Source: JBMSHD01 sp049416425 (GTDB lineage Bacteria > Pseudomonadota > Gammaproteobacteria > Francisellales > Francisellaceae). From it: a DNA stretch of 6,964 bases. Location: the NCBI GenBank assembly GCA_049416425.1, contig JBMSHD010000105.1, positions 1 through 6,964 on the forward strand, read 5' to 3'. The notes beneath the pieces were generated by a model that saw nothing but the letters and a program-made list of their open reading frames with translations, was not told where the DNA came from and did no database searches. The translations under genes and the position numbers were made by a program. Each line of letters starts with the position of its first letter. Position 1 is the stretch's first letter. Shown here piece by piece: positions 6,306 through 6,964 of this stretch.

Positions 6306-6964
6306 ATGGCGCAAAACGATCGAGGCGGCGACTACTGTCTTATTTTATCGGTAGATGGTGGCGGGATCAAAGGCCTGATTCCGGTGACGATTTTGGCGCA
6401 TTTGGAAAAAGCGCTTGGCATCAAGCTCGATCGCCTTTTCGATATGGCGGCTGGCAGCTCTACCGGAGCGTTAGTGGTTCTGCAGCTAAACGCGCTGGCA
6501 TTAAATGGTGCCGAAATTCAGAAAAATTTCATGGATCAGGCTTTGCTTAAAGGCATGTTTGACAAGCGCTTCTGGTCGTTTTTATCGCTGTTTTCCGGTT
6601 CGATATATTCGGGAGATTCCAAGCGTAAGACCTTAACTGCCATGCTTGGCGATAAGCGCTTCACCGATATTCAAAAACCAACCCTGATCACAGCCTATGA
6701 TATCTCCAACAATACCTCGGTGGTGTTTAAAAGCACAGGTGGTAGCGATACCGTTGTCAACCCTACCGTGGTTGATATTGCCGATGCCTCAACGGCGGCG
6801 CCAACCTATTTTCCGCCGGTCAAAATTGGAGACAGCTGGATGATCGATGGCGGCATTGCGGCGAATAATCCGGATATGTGTGCCTTGTCTTATGCCTTGA
6901 AGCTCGGGTTTAGCCTTGAGAAAATAAAAATGTTGTCTTTGGGCACGGGGTTCTCGTGTATAAG
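6306..6964 (+). CDS. Patatin-like phospholipase, N-terminal 219 residues (runs off the right edge)
   Basis: This is the N-terminal part of a serine-Asp dyad lipid acyl hydrolase that would cleave fatty acids from membrane phospholipids. The oxyanion-hole loop is SVDGGGIKGLIP (15-26), the nucleophile elbow is GSSTG (50-54, Ser52), and the catalytic Asp181 lies in MIDGGIAANNP (179-189). AYDISNNTSVVFKS (130-143) and ADASTAAPTYFPPV (159-172) are also typical of bacterial patatins. The full family length suggests that roughly 100 or more residues are missing beyond 6964. No signal peptide is visible (MAQNDRGGDY), so it is cytoplasmic or delivered by a secretion system that needs no N-terminal signal. 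It is transcribed away from gpmI from its own promoter. Possible roles are a secreted virulence effector, lipid turnover, or an anti-phage effector of the CapV kind; the gene after the window edge would help decide. Composition resembles gpmI rather than the AT-rich left block. Confidence 0.93.
   Translation, partial: MAQNDRGGDYCLILSVDGGGIKGLIPVTILAHLEKALGIKLDRLFDMAAGSSTGALVVLQLNALALNGAEIQKNFMDQALLKGMFDKRFWSFLSLFSGSIYSGDSKRKTLTAMLGDKRFTDIQKPTLITAYDISNNTSVVFKSTGGSDTVVNPTVVDIADASTAAPTYFPPVKIGDSWMIDGGIAANNPDMCALSYALKLGFSLEKIKMLSLGTGFSCI

Noticed and set aside
1..6964. CRISPR array, tRNA, rRNA or complete insertion sequence
   Set aside because: No regularly spaced repeats, cloverleaf, rRNA-like stretch or transposase motif was seen on either strand.

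Overview
The window looks like chromosomal DNA from a gammaproteobacterium-like Gram-negative bacterium. This is an inference from protein style (a GpmI-type phosphoglycerate mutase, an AlkA/Ogt repair protein, a DHA2-type MFS pump, a patatin-like lipase), -10/-35 promoters and Shine-Dalgarno sites. A host-associated or environmental lineage related to Legionellales would fit, but the sequence alone does not fix the genus. The left half (1 to about 4360) is visibly AT-rich. The right half (gpmI and the patatin gene) is closer to balanced composition, so the window seems to join a core housekeeping gene to an accessory block.

Layout, left to right. (1) Positions 1-222 hold the 3' end of a 2-oxoglutarate/Fe(II) oxygenase of the DUF2086 (Oxygenase-NA) type. 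Its reading frame is blocked by TGA at 34-36, next to a perfect 11-bp inverted repeat. (2) Two bases after its stop begins a 453-residue protein (225-1586) fusing an AlkA-type 3-methyladenine DNA glycosylase to an Ogt-type O6-alkylguanine-DNA alkyltransferase; together these look like an alkylation-damage repair operon. (3) Positions 1674-3036 hold an MFS drug-efflux gene split by a one-base frameshift at about 1986-1989. (4) Positions 3037-3153 carry a near-consensus sigma-70 promoter whose -10 box runs into a 30-bp near-perfect palindrome, immediately before an AAA-type ATPase/DUF4143 gene (3154-4359). (5) Convergent to it on the minus strand is gpmI (4454-5998), the only clear housekeeping gene here. 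(6) A 307-bp divergent intergenic region follows, with overlapping hairpins, a decayed-looking hydrophobic reading frame on the minus strand, and a good promoter containing an operator-like palindrome. (7) A patatin-like phospholipase starts at 6306 and runs off the right edge.

Functionally, the oxygenase remnant and AlkA-Ogt belong together. The MFS gene, the ATPase and the patatin gene appear to be independent units with their own control sites. No complete new system is demonstrable. The most notable items are the AlkA-Ogt fusion, the 30-bp palindrome in the ATPase promoter, the broken oxygenase next to a palindrome, the frameshifted transporter, and the structured, possibly decayed region upstream of the patatin gene.
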